Shown here one piece after another: positions 1 through 5,633 of a stretch of 5,633 nucleotides of DNA (positions are counted from its first letter, which is position 1; each line of letters starts with the position of its first letter). Location of the stretch: the NCBI GenBank assembly GCA_903868655.1, contig CAIPWG010000312.1, positions 1 through 5,633 on the forward strand. Direction: 5' to 3'. This stretch comes from an uncultured Sphingomonadales bacterium. Lineage in GTDB: Bacteria > Pseudomonadota > Alphaproteobacteria > Sphingomonadales > Sphingomonadaceae. The notes beneath the pieces are model-generated. The model did no database searches. It was not told where the DNA came from and saw only the letters and a list, made by a program, of their open reading frames with translations. The translations under genes and the position numbers were made by a program.

Positions 1-41
1 GCGTCGGGCACGGGCGGGGGCATGTCACCAGAGGCAGTCAT
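1..41 (-). CDS. Possible 5' end of an unidentified gene (partial, runs off the window)
   Basis: On the minus strand an ATG at 41-39 opens a frame that stays open to the window edge and reads MTASGDMPPPVPDA. A second in-frame ATG lies at 23-21. An in-frame TAG sits at 50-48, so the frame cannot extend far upstream. There is no good Shine-Dalgarno sequence before either ATG. The position, about 100 bases after asd and on the same strand, would suit a following gene. Thirteen codons are too few to identify a family, and the frame could be chance in GC-rich DNA. Confidence 0.3.
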   Translation of the reverse strand, partial: MTASGDMPPPVPD

Positions 42-110
42 GCCCCGCTATCTGCGCCTTCGCGCCCTGGGGATCAAGGCCACGGCGCAAAGGATTACCC
101 TTATGAAGCC

Positions 111-134
111 AAACCCTCCCCCCCAAGGGAAGGG
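111..134 (-). terminator. Possible rho-independent terminator after asd
   Basis: Just past the asd stop codon, the minus-strand RNA can form an 8-bp stem from CCCUUCCC (134-127) and GGGGAGGG (121-114). It includes one U-G pair and has a five-base loop. The stem is followed by only three U residues (113-111). Its placement, five bases after the stop, fits a terminator. The short U tract and the simple purine/pyrimidine composition make this tentative. Confidence 0.4.
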
Positions 135-139
135 CCGGG

Positions 140-1165
140 TTATCCCTTCTTCAAATGGCGGCGCCCGAGCAGTTCCGCAATCTGGACTGCGTTCAACGCT
201 GCGCCCTTGCGCAGATTGTCCGACACGCACCACAGCGACAGGCCATTTTCGACGGTCGAGTCTTCGCGCACGCGGCTGATGAACGTGGCGTAATCGCCAA
301 CGCATTCGACCGGGGTCACGTATCCGCCGTCTTCGCGTTTATCGATCAACATCACGCCGGGTGCTTCGCGCAAGATATCCTGCGCTTCGGTCGCGCTGAT
401 TTCATCGTGGAATTCAATGTTCACCGCTTCTGAATGGCCGACAAACACCGGTACGCGCACGCACGTCGCGACAACCTTGATCTTGGGATCAAGAATCTTT
501 TTGGTTTCGACCACCATCTTCCATTCTTCTTTGGTCGATCCATCGTCGAGGAAGACATCGATATGCGGAATCACGTTGAACGCGATCTGCTTGGTAAACT
601 TCTTGGGGTCGACCTGATCGCCGACAAAGATGCCTCGGCTTTGCTCAAACAGTTCGTCCATGCCTTCTTTGCCTGCGCCAGACACTGACTGGTAGGTCGC
701 GATTACCACGCGCTTGATTTTGGCGCGATCATGCAGCGGCTTCAACGCCACCACCAGTTGCGCCGTCGAACAGTTCGGGTTGGCGATGATATTGCGCGCC
801 TTGTAACCGTCGATCGCCTCGGGGTTCACTTCGGGCACGATCAACGGAACGTCGGGGTCCATGCGGTACAACGACGAGTTGTCGATCACTACGCAGCCGG
901 CCGCAGCCGCGCGCGGCGCGTGCAACTTGGTTGGGCCCGACCCGGCCGCAAACAAGGCCATGTCCCAGCCGGTGAAATCGAAATTTTCGACGTTCTGGAC
1001 TTTGAGCATCTGGCCGGTCTCGCCAAATTCGATCTCGGTGCCCTGCGACCGCGACGAGGCGAGCGCCGCCACTTCGTCGATCGGGAAGGCGCGCTCGGCC
1101 AGAATATTGAGCATTTCGCGACCGACATTGCCCGTGGCGCCCACGACAGCTACCCGATAACCCAT
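140..1165 (-). CDS. asd: Aspartate-semialdehyde dehydrogenase
   Basis: The enzyme catalyses NADPH-dependent reductive dephosphorylation of L-aspartyl-4-phosphate to L-aspartate 4-semialdehyde. This cytoplasmic branch-point step leads to lysine, diaminopimelate, threonine and methionine. The 341-residue length is normal for the family. The N-terminus carries the nucleotide-binding loop GATGNVG (residues 9-15). The catalytic cysteine is C132 in NPNCST. Q159 in TYQSVSGAG, R237 in CVRVPV and H244 in FVGHSEAV match the substrate-binding and acid/base residues of bacterial ASADHs. The ATG start at 1165 is supported by a strong GGAGGAA Shine-Dalgarno sequence and by the nucleotide-binding strand beginning immediately (MGYRVAVVGATG). 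The gene starts 23 bases after the stop of the S9 peptidase, so the two are probably co-transcribed. It is intact, with all key residues present. Confidence 0.97.
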   Translation of the reverse strand: MGYRVAVVGATGNVGREMLNILAERAFPIDEVAALASSRSQGTEIEFGETGQMLKVQNVENFDFTGWDMALFAAGSGPTKLHAPRAAAAGCVVIDNSSLYRMDPDVPLIVPEVNPEAIDGYKARNIIANPNCSTAQLVVALKPLHDRAKIKRVVIATYQSVSGAGKEGMDELFEQSRGIFVGDQVDPKKFTKQIAFNVIPHIDVFLDDGSTKEEWKMVVETKKILDPKIKVVATCVRVPVFVGHSEAVNIEFHDEISATEAQDILREAPGVMLIDKREDGGYVTPVECVGDYATFISRVREDSTVENGLSLWCVSDNLRKGAALNAVQIAELLGRRHLKKG

Positions 1166-1170
1166 TGCTC

Positions 1171-1177
1171 TTCCTCC
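1171..1177 (-). promoter_or_regulatory. Ribosome binding site of asd
   Basis: The minus strand reads GGAGGAA here, with seven bases between GGAGG and the ATG at 1165. It lies in the 23-base gap after the S9 peptidase stop codon and fixes the asd start. Confidence 0.8.
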
Positions 1178-1188
1178 AATTTGTCCGC

Positions 1189-3450
1189 TTATTTACCGCC
1201 GCCGGCGACGCCGTGACGGTTCAGGAAATCAAACACTGCGTTGTACAGGTGCACGCTGATCTTCGGCCCGCCGATACCATGGGTCTGCCCCGGGTACAGC
1301 ATCATCTCGAATGGAACCGCATGTGCCTGCATGGTGGCGATAAGCGCCGTGGTGTTGTCGAGCACGACATTGTCGTCAGCCATGCCGTGGATCACCAACA
1401 GCGGATCGGCAATTTTGGGTGCATCCAGCAGCGCCCCGGCACGGTCATAGACCCCACCCGGCGCCTTGGGATCGCCCAGATAGCGCTCGGTATAAGCCGT
1501 ATCATACAGCTCCCAGCGCGTCACCGGCGCGACTGCAATGCCTGCCGTCCATTCACCGGGATGCTGCTCCAGCATTTTCAGCGTCATATAACCGCCATAC
1601 GACCAGCCGAAGGTGGCGATCCGTGCCGGATCGATGAACGGTTGCGATTTCAACCAGCGCGTCCCGGCCAGCTGGTCTTCGACTTCCACCGAACCCATCG
1701 CGTGCCAGATCGGACTTTCAAACGCCACGCCGCGATTGGCTGCACCGCGGTTGTCGATGGCAAACCAGACATAGCCCTTGGCCACCACCGCTTGCGCCAA
1801 CGGGCCCTGCCAGCCGCGCCGCACGACTTGCGCGCTCGGGCCTCCATAGTGATAGGTAAACACTGGATAACGCTTGCCTGGCTCCATCGGCGGAGTGATC
1901 ATCACCCAGTGCAGTTCAGTGCCGTCGGCAGCCTTGATCGTGCCGAATTGCGCCGGCCGATGGTTGGCGAGATAGGGCGCATAGGGGTGTGCGCCTTCGA
2001 CCCGGTTTTCCTCGATCCAGGCCAATCGCTTGCCCATGGCATCGGCCAGATAGGATTGCGTTGGCTGCGCATCGCCACTGCGCGTCACGATCAGCGTCTG
2101 GCCTTTGCCATCGGCGCTGGCATGGTTGTCAAAGGCCGGGTCGCCCAGAGGGGTCAGCGTATCGGGATGCGCCAGGTCCAGCGCATAAACCTGCCCCGAC
2201 AGCACATCATCACGGTTGCCGGTCAGGATCGCGCGACCGGCCTTTTCATCGACTGCGATCAGCGCGGACACTTCCCAGTTGCCCCGCGTCAGCTGCCGCC
2301 ACTGGCCATCGCGGACATGGTACAAGTGCCCGTGCCCGTCGCGTTCGGACCACCAGATGAGGCTGCCATCGGACAAGAAGCGATAAGCATCCGACACGTT
2401 GATCCAGCTTTTGGGTGCCGCAACTTCGCTGAACAGCACGTGGCTGGCCCCGGTCGCAGGATCGACCGCCAGCATATCAAGCCGATCTTGCGCACGGTTC
2501 AGCCGTTGCACATACAAAGTCTTGCCATCGCGCGCCCAATCGACGCGGGCGAGATAGATATCTTTGTCCGCGCCCAGATCGACCGCAACGCGGGTTTCGC
2601 CATCGGCCGCTACAATCGCCAGCGAGACCACTGCATTGGCCGTGCCAGCCGCGGGATAACGCTGCTGCGTGACGCTGGTTGCACCTGCGCCAATCGCCGC
2701 GCGCGCCACCAGCCCGACCCCGCTTTCATCAAACCGTTCAACCGCCAGCCGCGTTTCATCGGGCGACCACCAGTAGCCGTTGAAGCGGTGCAGTTCTTCC
2801 TGCGCAATAAATTCAGCTTCACCCCAATGCACATCGGCACTGGTTTCCAGCGGCGTAACCGGCTCCGCCGAGCCCGCCAACGGTGCAACCCACAAGCGGC
2901 GGTCGCGGACAAACGCAATTCTGCCGCCTTTGGGTCCCAGCGAAGGGTTCAGCACTTCGGCACCTTTGGCGCCAGCGATCGCATCGACTGTGCCCGCGTG
3001 CGGCCCGGCGACATGCGCCACGAACAGCTGCCCATCGACCGGCACCAGCACGCTTTGCGAATCAGGCGCCCAATCGTAGCTGACAATCCCCTTCAACCCG
3101 CCGATGCGCTGACGCTCGCGGTTCATCTTTTCGACCTGCGACAATTCCTGGCCGGACGACAGTTTCGCCGAATCCACCAGCATCCGCCATTTGCCGGTAT
3201 GGCGGTCAAAACCCCATAAGTCATAGCGTTCGCGATCATCGGCGCGATTGCGCAATTGTGTCAGAAACCGCCCATCGGGAGACAAATGCACACCACGCGG
3301 CGCTGCGCCGGCAATCGCCGGGCTGGCAAATACCCGATTGAGGGTCAGCGTGGTCGCAGGCTTGGGCTGGGTCACGGGTGTCTCCTGGGCTACGGCAGGC
3401 AGGCCGCCGCACAGGGCAGCCGCGATGATCGACAAGAGGGCAAGGCGCAT
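1189..3450 (-). CDS. Secreted dipeptidyl-peptidase IV-like serine peptidase (family S9B)
   Basis: This is probably a periplasmic enzyme that removes N-terminal dipeptides, typically Xaa-Pro, from peptides. From the ATG at 3450 the protein has 753 residues. A signal peptide covers residues 1-21 (MRLALLSIIAAALCGGLPAVA), with an AVA|Q cleavage site. An N-terminal DPPIV-type beta-propeller runs to about residue 465, and an alpha/beta-hydrolase domain covers about 540-745. The triad is S617 in GWSYGGY, D692 in HGMADDNV and H724 in GQTHGIGG. The likely oxyanion tyrosine is Y535 in YHYGGPSAQ. E218/E219 in AQEELHRFNGYWWSPDE match the double Glu that binds the substrate N-terminus in DPP IV, which separates it from oligopeptidases of the same clan. 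The mature chain has no cysteine. The gene lies just after the rplS terminator and 23 bases before asd. The start is not certain: TTG codons at 3489 and 3468 are in frame, but 3489 falls at the terminator U tract, and none of the three has a good Shine-Dalgarno sequence. Confidence 0.93.
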   Translation of the reverse strand: MRLALLSIIAAALCGGLPAVAQETPVTQPKPATTLTLNRVFASPAIAGAAPRGVHLSPDGRFLTQLRNRADDRERYDLWGFDRHTGKWRMLVDSAKLSSGQELSQVEKMNRERQRIGGLKGIVSYDWAPDSQSVLVPVDGQLFVAHVAGPHAGTVDAIAGAKGAEVLNPSLGPKGGRIAFVRDRRLWVAPLAGSAEPVTPLETSADVHWGEAEFIAQEELHRFNGYWWSPDETRLAVERFDESGVGLVARAAIGAGATSVTQQRYPAAGTANAVVSLAIVAADGETRVAVDLGADKDIYLARVDWARDGKTLYVQRLNRAQDRLDMLAVDPATGASHVLFSEVAAPKSWINVSDAYRFLSDGSLIWWSERDGHGHLYHVRDGQWRQLTRGNWEVSALIAVDEKAGRAILTGNRDDVLSGQVYALDLAHPDTLTPLGDPAFDNHASADGKGQTLIVTRSGDAQPTQSYLADAMGKRLAWIEENRVEGAHPYAPYLANHRPAQFGTIKAADGTELHWVMITPPMEPGKRYPVFTYHYGGPSAQVVRRGWQGPLAQAVVAKGYVWFAIDNRGAANRGVAFESPIWHAMGSVEVEDQLAGTRWLKSQPFIDPARIATFGWSYGGYMTLKMLEQHPGEWTAGIAVAPVTRWELYDTAYTERYLGDPKAPGGVYDRAGALLDAPKIADPLLVIHGMADDNVVLDNTTALIATMQAHAVPFEMMLYPGQTHGIGGPKISVHLYNAVFDFLNRHGVAGGGK

Positions 3451-3490
3451 GAGGGGGCTGGCACTCAAAGCTGGAGAGTTGGCAGACAAG

Positions 3491-3526
3491 AAAAAGGCGT
3501 CCCGGGCAATGTCCGGAACGCCTTTT
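3491..3526 (-). terminator. Rho-independent terminator of the rpsP-rimM-trmD-rplS operon
   Basis: In the minus-strand RNA, AAAAGGCGUUCCGG (3526-3513) pairs with CCGGGACGCCUUUU (3505-3492). This gives a 14-bp stem with one U-G pair and a seven-base loop, ending in five U residues (3495-3491). It begins 35 bases after the rplS stop codon. The flanking A and T tracts make it look bidirectional, but on the plus strand the U-G pair becomes a C-A mismatch and no plus-strand gene needs it. It separates the ribosomal operon from the S9 peptidase gene. Confidence 0.9.
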
Positions 3527-3561
3527 CACGAAGGGTTCGTCTCAGAGCAAGGGCTGAATGA

Positions 3562-3942
3562 TCAACCTTCGCTGCCCGGACGGACATCGCGGCGTTCGGC
3601 GATACGCGCCGATTTGCCGCGGCGACCGCGCAGATAGTACAGCTTTGCACGCCGCACGACACCGCGACGTACAACTGTGATCGAATCGATGTTGGGCGAA
3701 TAAAGCGGGAACACGCGTTCCACACCTTCGCCGAACGAAATCTTGCGGACGGTGAAGTTCGAGCCGAGGCCCCGGTTCGACCGCGCGATCACCACGCCTT
3801 CATAGGCCTGGACGCGGGTGCGTTCACCTTCAACAACGCGCACGCCCACGCGCACGGTATCGCCCGCACGAAACGCGGGAATTTCCTTCTTTGCCTTGAA
3901 TTCGGCAATGGCTTCAGCTTCAAGCTGCTGAATAAGGTTCAT
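3562..3942 (-). CDS. rplS: 50S ribosomal protein L19
   Basis: L19 sits at the 30S-50S interface and contributes to the intersubunit bridges. The 126-residue product matches the family from end to end. It has an N-terminal helix ([20 protein letters not shown]), then a beta-barrel with FRAGDTVRV and [15 protein letters not shown]. The signature [16 protein letters not shown] follows at about 71-86, and then [19 protein letters not shown] near 96-114. It is about ten residues longer than the E. coli protein because of a short charged tail. The frame is open further upstream, but the ATG at 3942 gives the conserved N-terminus and overlaps the trmD stop codon as ATGA (3942-3939). Translation is therefore probably coupled to trmD. 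A weak purine-rich GGACGAG lies just before the start. It is the last gene of the operon, followed by the terminator. Confidence 0.98.
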   Translation of the reverse strand: MNLIQQLEAEAIAEFKAKKEIPAFRAGDTVRVGVRVVEGERTRVQAYEGVVIARSNRGLGSNFTVRKISFGEGVERVFPLYSPNIDSITVVRRGVVRRAKLYYLRGRRGKSARIAERRDVRPGSEG

Positions 3943-4685
3943 TTTTCTCGTCCGTCGCTCTCGCGCTGCGCACCAGAGGCAGACTGGACCCGAACGCCGG
4001 CGTGGCGTTCCCAAAGGTCCGGCCTGCGTAGCCGGGTATGATCCTCTGCCATGGTTTTGCGCCAGGCAGCGATCTTCGCATGATCCCCCGATCGCAGCAC
4101 TTCAGGGACCGTGCGCCCTTCCCATTCGATGGGTCGGGTATAGTGGGGGTATTCGAGCAGACCGTTTTCAAACGACTCTTCGTGCCCACTGGAAGCCGCG
4201 CCCATTACGCCGGGAAGCAGCCGAATGCAAGCATCGAGCAACATCAGCGCGGCGCACTCGCCGCCCGACAGCACGACATCACCCACCGCTATTTCTTCCA
4301 CATCGCGCCCGGCAAAGATCCGTTCGTCAAACCCTTCGAACCGGCCGCACAAAACCGTCACCCCCGGACCTGCTGCCAGTTCACGGATGCGCGCCTGATC
4401 CAGCGGTTTGCCGCGCGGCGTCATCGCCACGACAGGTGCGTTGGGATGAAGCGCGCGGGCATGATCGATCGCACGGGCGAGCACATCCACCTTCAGCACC
4501 ATCCCCGCCCCGCCACCTGCGGGCGTATCATCAACGGTACGATGTTTGTCGGAGGCAAAATCGCGAATCTGCACAGTATCGAGCGACCATGTTCCCTCGG
4601 CCAGTGCACGCCCTGCCAGGCTGTGCCCCAGCGGTCCGGGAAACATATCGGGATAGAGCGTAAGGATGGTGGCAGCGAAGGTCAT
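3939..4685 (-). CDS. trmD: tRNA (guanine-N1-)-methyltransferase (m1G37)
   Basis: TrmD uses S-adenosylmethionine to methylate N1 of G37, next to the anticodon of tRNAs reading CUN, CCN and CGG codons, which prevents +1 frameshifting. The 248-residue protein has the SPOUT trefoil-knot fold. Conserved blocks in order are [15 protein letters not shown] (6-20), [15 protein letters not shown] (48-62), [10 protein letters not shown] (88-97), [11 protein letters not shown] (112-122), [10 protein letters not shown] (134-143), LLPGVMG (156-162), EYPHYTRP (178-185) and [13 protein letters not shown] (193-205). R155 matches the catalytic R154 of E. coli. E170 occupies the place of the catalytic D169, a conservative change. 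The ATG at 4685 was chosen over one four codons upstream (4697) because [12 protein letters not shown] is the usual family start and because it forms an ATGA overlap with the preceding small ORF. It ends by overlapping rplS in the same way. Confidence 0.97.
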   Translation of the reverse strand: MTFAATILTLYPDMFPGPLGHSLAGRALAEGTWSLDTVQIRDFASDKHRTVDDTPAGGGAGMVLKVDVLARAIDHARALHPNAPVVAMTPRGKPLDQARIRELAAGPGVTVLCGRFEGFDERIFAGRDVEEIAVGDVVLSGGECAALMLLDACIRLLPGVMGAASSGHEESFENGLLEYPHYTRPIEWEGRTVPEVLRSGDHAKIAAWRKTMAEDHTRLRRPDLWERHAGVRVQSASGAQRESDGREK

Positions 4686-4918
4686 GGACCACGCCATTGG
4701 CCCGTTTCAATCACGGCCGCAATGTGCCCCCATTCAAGCCGACCATATTTCCTGCGAAGGTTCTGCCGCTTTATCAGCATCCGCATCGGCAATTGCACGA
4801 CGGCCACAACCCCCGACCATAAGTTCGGTTCATTCAGGTAGGTCAAACGCGCCCGGGGCCAAGCCAGAAAGTCATGGCCATACTGCTCTGCGCGCGCAGT
4901 GCCAATTGCTCTGGTCAT
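4682..4918 (-). CDS. Small hypothetical protein between rimM and trmD
   Basis: I do not recognise this 78-residue product. It starts [17 protein letters not shown]. It is strongly basic (12 Arg+Lys against about 5 acidic residues), rich in tryptophan, and has a mixed hydrophobic/basic centre ([18 protein letters not shown]). There is no clear signal peptide or domain. Evidence for a real gene: it lies inside the operon on the same strand, a GAGGA Shine-Dalgarno sequence lies nine bases before the ATG, and its stop overlaps the trmD ATG as ATGA. Evidence against: codon use is unlike its neighbours (AGA, ACA, TTA, ATA, AGG, many A/T third positions), and the stretch is not part of the standard rimM-trmD arrangement. 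An in-frame TTG at 4927 is a less likely start. It could be a leader that couples trmD translation, a recent or acquired gene, a decayed gene, or chance. Confidence 0.45.
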   Translation of the reverse strand: MTRAIGTARAEQYGHDFLAWPRARLTYLNEPNLWSGVVAVVQLPMRMLIKRQNLRRKYGRLEWGHIAAVIETGQWRGP

Positions 4919-4927
4919 TGTGCCCAA

Positions 4928-4932
4928 TCCTC
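4928..4932 (-). promoter_or_regulatory. Ribosome binding site of the small ORF
   Basis: The minus strand reads GAGGA, nine bases before the ATG at 4918. It is the main support for translation of the small ORF and favours the ATG over the TTG at 4927, which lies immediately beside the site. Confidence 0.45.
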
Positions 4933-5048
4933 AACCACCCGTCGAGAGACACCGGAGAAGGCGACGACAATGTGCGTTACAATCGCCGCCCGAATGTCGA
5001 GCGAGGGTGTCAGCGCAAGGCGCAGCAGGGGCGTTTTGGGAATCGGCC

Positions 5049-5552
5049 TCAATCCTGCGCCCAGGCTGCTACGATCACCAGCCGTCCGGCATTCCATTCG
5101 GGCACTGCCTCGGCGCGCATCGGCACCATAAAGCTTTTTCCGTCGGCGCGGCGCACTTCGAGCACGTCGCCCGCGCCGAAGTTGTCAACCGCAACGCATG
5201 TGCCCAATGCCGTGCCGTCATCCGATACCGCTGGCAGGCCGATCAGATCGGCATGATAATACTCGCCCTCCCCCAGCGGGGGCAAAGACGCACGCGGCAC
5301 GGTCAGCGCCGTGCCGCGCAAGGCTTCGGCTGCGTTGCGATCGGCGCATTGGGCAAAGCGGGCAATGGCGCCCCCTTTTCCGTCTTCGCGCAACGCGGTC
5401 AAAGTCAGCTTGCCGGCATTGAATCCGCCTTCGCGATTGAGGTGGCGCTTCAGCGTCGCCACCCCTTCGCTGAACAGTTTTAGCCGGACTTCACCAGCCA
5501 CGCCATGCGCGCCGGCAATGGCGGCAAGGGTAACCGGTTTGTCGTGGCCCAA
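5049..5552 (-). CDS. rimM: Ribosome maturation factor RimM
   Basis: RimM is a cytoplasmic assembly factor that binds ribosomal protein S19 and helps mature the 30S head and the 3' end of 16S rRNA. The 167-residue protein is of normal length. The N-terminal RimM barrel begins PVTLAAIAGAHGVAGEVRLKLF (from about residue 6). The linker and C-terminal PRC-barrel begin at GEYYHADLIGLP (about 96-107), where Y98/Y99 match the tandem tyrosines needed for ribosome binding in E. coli. FGAGDVLEVRR and FMVPMRAEAVPEWNAGRLVI complete the PRC domain. The start is a TTG at 5552, because no ATG or GTG is available before the conserved N-terminus. It lies three bases after the rpsP stop, with GGAAG eight bases upstream, inside rpsP. 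This implies coupled translation and perhaps a lower yield than the ribosomal proteins. Confidence 0.96.
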   Translation of the reverse strand: MGHDKPVTLAAIAGAHGVAGEVRLKLFSEGVATLKRHLNREGGFNAGKLTLTALREDGKGGAIARFAQCADRNAAEALRGTALTVPRASLPPLGEGEYYHADLIGLPAVSDDGTALGTCVAVDNFGAGDVLEVRRADGKSFMVPMRAEAVPEWNAGRLVIVAAWAQD

Positions 5553-5555
5553 GAA

Positions 5556-5633
5556 TCAGGCTTCCGCGGTTTCGGCAACCGGTGCGGCAGCAGCTTCAGC
5601 CGCTGCAGCAGCCTTGGCAGCCTTTTCTTCAGC
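5556..5633 (-). CDS. rpsP: 30S ribosomal protein S16, C-terminal tail (partial)
   Basis: Only the last 25 codons and the TGA stop (5558-5556) are in the window. The tail begins AEEKAAKAAAAAEAAAA and ends VAETAEA. It is almost entirely Ala, Glu and Lys. Alphaproteobacterial S16 proteins often carry such an alanine-rich low-complexity extension after the globular S16 domain. The identification rests mainly on position: rpsP directly precedes rimM in the conserved rpsP-rimM-trmD-rplS operon, and here the spacing to rimM is three bases. The S16 core itself lies outside the window, so the call is contextual. Confidence 0.8.
   Translation of the reverse strand, partial: AEEKAAKAAAAAEAAAAPVAETAEA
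5561..5565 (-). promoter_or_regulatory. Ribosome binding site of rimM inside rpsP
   Basis: The minus strand reads GGAAG within the last codons of rpsP, eight bases before the TTG at 5552. It supports the unusual TTG start and places rimM initiation where ribosomes finishing S16 would be. Confidence 0.5.

Noticed and set aside
53..89. Inverted TGCGCC/GGCGCA pair near the left edge
   Set aside because: A six-base stem with a 25-base loop is expected by chance in GC-rich DNA and has no U tract.
22..279. Plus-strand frame covering the left edge and the 3' end of asd
   Set aside because: Its composition is random-looking (Pro, Arg, Ser, Thr) and most of it is antisense to asd.
1165..3219. A 684-codon open frame on the plus strand, opposite the S9 peptidase
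   Set aside because: It is antisense to a gene with a complete triad and signal peptide. Its translation is Arg/His/Pro-rich without recognisable motifs, as expected for the shadow frame of a high-GC gene.
3406..3417. Lipoprotein signal for the S9 peptidase (Cys in AAALCGG)
   Set aside because: Leu directly before the Cys does not fit a lipobox, while AVA|Q a few residues later is a good signal peptidase I site.
3943..4014. Upstream extension of rplS by 24 codons
   Set aside because: The extension lies entirely inside trmD and reads as a shadow peptide. The ATG at 3942 gives the conserved L19 N-terminus.
4666..5483. Plus-strand open frames of about 195 codons across the rimM and rimM-trmD gap region
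   Set aside because: They are low in hydrophobic pattern, rich in Arg/Ala/Ser/Pro, and lie antisense to rimM. No domain or ribosome site was seen.
1..5633. Mobile elements, CRISPR arrays, tRNA or rRNA genes, riboswitches
   Set aside because: I saw no transposase motifs, terminal inverted repeats, regularly spaced repeats or recognisable RNA gene sequence on either strand.

Overview
The window looks like ordinary chromosomal housekeeping DNA from a high-GC alphaproteobacterium. A sphingomonad (Novosphingobium, Sphingopyxis or Erythrobacter type) is the best guess. This rests on the protein flavour of TrmD and RimM, the alanine-rich S16 tail, and the exported S9B peptidase of the Stenotrophomonas/sphingomonad kind. 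The assignment was read by eye and not searched. Every convincing gene lies on the minus strand, so the window reads biologically from right to left.

Right half (about 5633 down to 3491): this is the classic ribosomal protein and ribosome/tRNA-maturation operon. It runs rpsP (only the S16 tail is present), rimM (30S maturation factor, TTG start), a small unrecognised ORF of 78 residues, trmD (tRNA m1G37 methyltransferase), then rplS (ribosomal protein L19). The last three junctions are tight: the small ORF/trmD and trmD/rplS pairs each share a 4-base ATGA stop-start overlap. The operon ends in a strong rho-independent terminator at 3491-3526. The unusual part is the 363-base gap between rimM and trmD, which is not empty. 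It is tiled by two short open frames joined by further 4-base overlaps, and the second has a good Shine-Dalgarno sequence.

Left half (3450 down to 1): after the terminator come a secreted dipeptidyl-peptidase IV-like serine peptidase (S9B), with signal peptide and complete catalytic triad, and, 23 bases later, asd (aspartate-semialdehyde dehydrogenase). The pair is probably co-transcribed. A possible GC-rich hairpin followed by three U residues lies just after asd. The last 41 bases at the left edge may hold the first codons of another minus-strand gene.

Functionally, the right-hand operon couples ribosome assembly (S16, RimM, L19) with decoding fidelity (TrmD). The left-hand pair combines periplasmic peptide breakdown with the aspartate pathway (lysine, threonine, methionine and diaminopimelate synthesis). 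I saw no mobile element, CRISPR array, tRNA or rRNA gene, and no clear sign of a new defence or metabolic system. The most interesting items are the small ORFs between rimM and trmD and a Glu at the TrmD position where E. coli has its catalytic Asp.
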